In this document: positions 19,693-21,219 of the stretch, piece by piece
Numbering within the stretch: the stretch's first letter is position 1
Layout: the number at the start of each line of letters is the position of its first letter
Source: a virus
Virus record (IMG/VR): IMGVR_UViG_3300037247_000722
Span: 1 to 21,219 of that record
Reading direction: 5' to 3' (one strand)
Length of the DNA: 21,219 bases
The notes under the pieces: generated by a model
What the model saw: the letters and a program-made list of their open reading frames with translations, nothing else
The model's database searches: none
What the model was told of the DNA's origin: nothing
Position numbers and translations under genes: made by a program

Positions 19693-20165
19693 TAACTCTC
19701 TATGGGTTCTTCTGAATCCTCATCCTCTTTCTTTTGAATTCTTATTATTTCTACTTGTAATTTGTTGTCTATTTTCCCGCTATGTTCTATTTGTTGAGAT
19801 TCTACCCAGCCTTTAGATTTTCCTAGTCTAGATGTAATATATTGAGCTGCGTTTTGTCTTATTCTTGCTGCGGTTGCTGGTTCTTTTTCGTAATCAAAAA
19901 ATTCTAATTGATTGAATATTTCTGCTTCGGCTCGGTCTATATTACTTAATCTTTTTTTTGCGAGTAATTCTTTGATTTCAGGGTGTTTTTCTAAATAATG
20001 ACATACTGCTCCATGAGTTATCTTAAGTCTTTGTGAGACGTCTGTAACGGTTCCTGTGCTATCTTCTATGGCTACTTTGTACATTTTCTTAGTTATTGCG
20101 TTACTTTTGTGACTTTTGACTACTTTCACTTCTTTTTCAACCTCTTTTGTTTCTAGTTCATTCAT
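19692..20165 (-). CDS. terS: terminase small subunit
   Basis: The protein has 157 residues. A helix-turn-helix occupies about residues 38-60 (GTVTDVSQRLKITHGAVCHY), the packaging-site binding part. The following helix (HPEIKELLAKKRLSNIDRAE) and the segment ATAARIRQNAAQYITSRLG form the oligomerisation core of small terminases, which join as a ring. Residues 130-157 end in a charged tail (KKEDEDSEEPIES). The start ATG 20165 is leaderless below its own promoter, and the gene is coupled to the large subunit by TAATG. It recognises viral DNA and regulates the large subunit. Confidence 0.8.
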   Translation of the reverse strand: MNELETKEVEKEVKVVKSHKSNAITKKMYKVAIEDSTGTVTDVSQRLKITHGAVCHYLEKHPEIKELLAKKRLSNIDRAEAEIFNQLEFFDYEKEPATAARIRQNAAQYITSRLGKSKGWVESQQIEHSGKIDNKLQVEIIRIQKKEDEDSEEPIES

Positions 20166-20186
20166 GTTAAATTAATGTATTTGTAC

Positions 20187-20194
20187 TTTAATTA
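20187..20194 (-). promoter_or_regulatory. TATA-like box for terminase operon
   Basis: The minus strand reads TAATTAAAG, centred 25.5 bases above ATG 20165, and lies directly after the stop codon (20196) of the previous gene. Confidence 0.55.
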
Positions 20195-20195
20195 G

Positions 20196-20606
20196 TTATT
20201 GGATTGGATTCTGATTATCCCATGAAAAAGAAATTATTGGAATTCCAGTTCCAGTATGTAGCAAACTCCAATGTGTAAATAACAATCCGTCTTTAAGTTT
20301 TTGGATAATTTTATCATTCAAGGTGTTATATGAGATGGATAATTCTACATGTCCATCATCAAAATCACAAATATCACTCAAACTGTTTTCTATATCTTTT
20401 ACAGTAATATCTCTCGATTCTTTGACTCCCACTATATTATTCCAAATCCCCATACTGATATAATCTTTATTGAAAATTGGTCCTTCTTTGACTTGGTCCG
20501 ATGATAATTCAATAGGTTCATTTTCTCCTAGTATTTCTTGAATTATTGAGTAGACTTTAACTTTCCCTATTTGGGTTAGTTCGTTCTCTACTAGATATTT
20601 ATTCAT
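20196..20606 (-). CDS. hypothetical protein (136 aa) after chaperonin operon genes
   Basis: I start at ATG 20606, which overlaps the previous stop codon as ATGA, as in most operon joints here; an in-frame TTG at 20633 would give nine more residues (MDIIRRNWI) but lacks support. The product begins MNKYLVENELTQIGKVKVYSI and seems an alpha-beta protein (VELSISYNTLNDKIIQKLKD, LLFTHWSLLHTGTGIPIISF). No family is recognisable. It shares the operon with the thermosome. Confidence 0.55.
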   Translation of the reverse strand: MNKYLVENELTQIGKVKVYSIIQEILGENEPIELSSDQVKEGPIFNKDYISMGIWNNIVGVKESRDITVKDIENSLSDICDFDDGHVELSISYNTLNDKIIQKLKDGLLFTHWSLLHTGTGIPIISFSWDNQNPIQ

Positions 20607-20785
20607 AATCCAGTTGCGTCTGATAATATCCAACTTTCTAATTCAGATTCAGTTATCATATTTATTTTAAGTTCTAAGTATTTTAATACGATTGGTCTTG
20701 TCTTTTTTCTAAAGAGTAGAAACATTACTAATCTTAATATACTCATTCGGGTTAATTCAAATAGATTTTTAATTTTGTTTAACAT
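20603..20785 (-). CDS. short basic, partly hydrophobic protein (60 aa)
   Basis: The gene starts at ATG 20785, 17 bases inside the thermosome gene, so it is read from the same mRNA. Residues 1-50 are basic with a hydrophobic helix (MSILRLVMFLLFRKK) that may lie on a membrane. The rest is an acidic helix (TESELESWILSDATGL). The family is unknown. The hydrophobic part is short for a true transmembrane helix. It is coupled by ATGA to the next gene. Confidence 0.55.
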   Translation of the reverse strand: MLNKIKNLFELTRMSILRLVMFLLFRKKTRPIVLKYLELKINMITESELESWILSDATGL

Positions 20786-21219
20786 CTTGACCCTTTGCGA
20801 GAACTAATTCGTCTACCCTAAGAATTAGAACGGCGACTTCAGTGGCTGAATTAATTGCTTGAGTTTTGATTTTACTTGGTTCTATTATTCCTGAACTAAA
20901 AGTGTCTTCTATTTTTTCTGTGAATAAATTTAATCCTACTATTCCGTTTTCTAGTTTTTGTTTTAACTCTGTGATTACGTTAATTGAATCAAGTCCGGCG
21001 TTTTCTGCAAGTGTCTCTGGGATAAATTCTAGTGCATTTGCGAATTGTTCTACTGCTAATTGTTCTCTGCCACTTAATGTTACTGCGAATTCTTTTAATC
21101 GTTTGCTGATTATCATTTCGATTGCTCCACCTCCTGGAACTACGCTTGAATCATTTACTGCACTTATTACGTCACCTATTCCGTCTGTTACTGATCTTTC
21201 TATTTCGGCTGCTATATGT
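20769..21219 (-). CDS. group II chaperonin (thermosome), C-terminal part
   Basis: The frame continues to the right edge and so lacks its N-terminus; 149 residues are seen. The sequence IERSVTDGIGDVISAV, then VVPGGGAIEMIISKRLKEF, REQLAVEQFANALEFIPETL, AENAGLDSINVI and SSGIIEPSKIKTQAINSATE is typical of the intermediate and equatorial domains of archaeal thermosomes; the PGGGA motif and the AENAGLD loop are signature sites of the ATP-binding part. The C-terminus stops early, as GQDVKQN, without the Gly-Gly-Met-rich tail of many host thermosomes. It would form a ring folding chamber in the cytoplasm. It lies directly before packaging genes. Presence in a viral operon suggests a role in folding capsid or fibre proteins; this is inference. 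Confidence 0.9.
   Translation of the reverse strand, partial: HIAAEIERSVTDGIGDVISAVNDSSVVPGGGAIEMIISKRLKEFAVTLSGREQLAVEQFANALEFIPETLAENAGLDSINVITELKQKLENGIVGLNLFTEKIEDTFSSGIIEPSKIKTQAINSATEVAVLILRVDELVLAKGQDVKQN

Noticed and set aside
20607-20633. TTG start for the 145-residue version of the gene at 20196
   Set aside because: ATG 20606 forms an ATGA overlap with the previous stop, the common joint in this genome, and TTG 20633 lacks a ribosome binding site.
1-21219. tRNA genes, CRISPR arrays or insertion sequences
   Set aside because: I saw no cloverleaf-type T-loop signatures, no regularly spaced short direct repeats outside the fibre gene and no transposase motifs or terminal inverted repeats. 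The sequence is almost completely filled with minus-strand genes.

Overview
The window looks like part of the genome of a head-tailed virus (Caudoviricetes, HK97-type capsid) of an archaeon. The DNA is AT-rich, about one third G+C by eye, and every gene I can support is on the minus strand, so the map reads from high to low coordinates. Three observations point to an archaeal host. First, the gene cut by the right edge encodes the C-terminal part of a group II chaperonin (thermosome). Second, almost every operon starts with an archaeal TATA box whose centre lies 24.5-27.5 bases upstream of the ATG, which implies leaderless transcripts. Third, genes inside operons are coupled by ATGA or TAATG overlaps and often have a GAGGT-type ribosome binding site. 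The host lineage cannot be fixed from this stretch. As background from memory, thermosome-carrying viruses have been described for marine archaea (magroviruses). This is a clue, not an assignment.

Layout, in transcription order. (1) 21219-20196: thermosome C-terminus and two small unknown genes in one operon. (2) 20165-16100: the packaging and portal block, with small terminase, large terminase, a small HNH endonuclease, and a portal fused to a MuF-like minor head domain. (3) 16033-11228: about 17 small genes in short operons, many encoding Cys-rich zinc-binding proteins. Others are an AbrB-like and a ribbon-helix-helix DNA-binding protein, a YkgJ-like Cys-cluster protein, a DUF1508-like protein with a membrane anchor, a 35-residue membrane peptide and an HK97 gp10-like neck protein. 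(4) 11152-8469: a long prohead protease-scaffold protein, with its own nested promoter for a free scaffold, and the major capsid protein. (5) 8427-5561: a NUMOD/HNH homing endonuclease, a probable head or decoration protein, an unknown protein, a sulfotransferase and a small acidic-tailed protein. (6) 5561-1858: a virion adhesion block with a 57-residue protein, a BppU-like protein, a repeat-rich fibre, a helical protein and an Asp-box beta-propeller. (7) 1823-1: a head-tail connector whose 5' end appears frameshifted, a small protein, a probable tail terminator, an acidic peptide and a truncated gene. Tail tube, tape measure and baseplate genes are not in the window and probably lie beyond the left edge.

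How the parts fit: terminase loads DNA through the portal into a procapsid built from scaffold and capsid protein and matured by the protease; connector, gp10-like and terminator proteins would join head and tail; fibre, propeller and sulfotransferase probably concern the cell or virion surface. The thermosome just upstream of the morphogenesis genes may help fold capsid or fibre proteins. The most unusual features are the regular promoter grammar with stop codons inside TATA boxes, the nested scaffold promoter, the interrupted connector start, the two nearly identical promoters, the structured leader at 13987-14103 and the small zinc-protein island between portal and protease.
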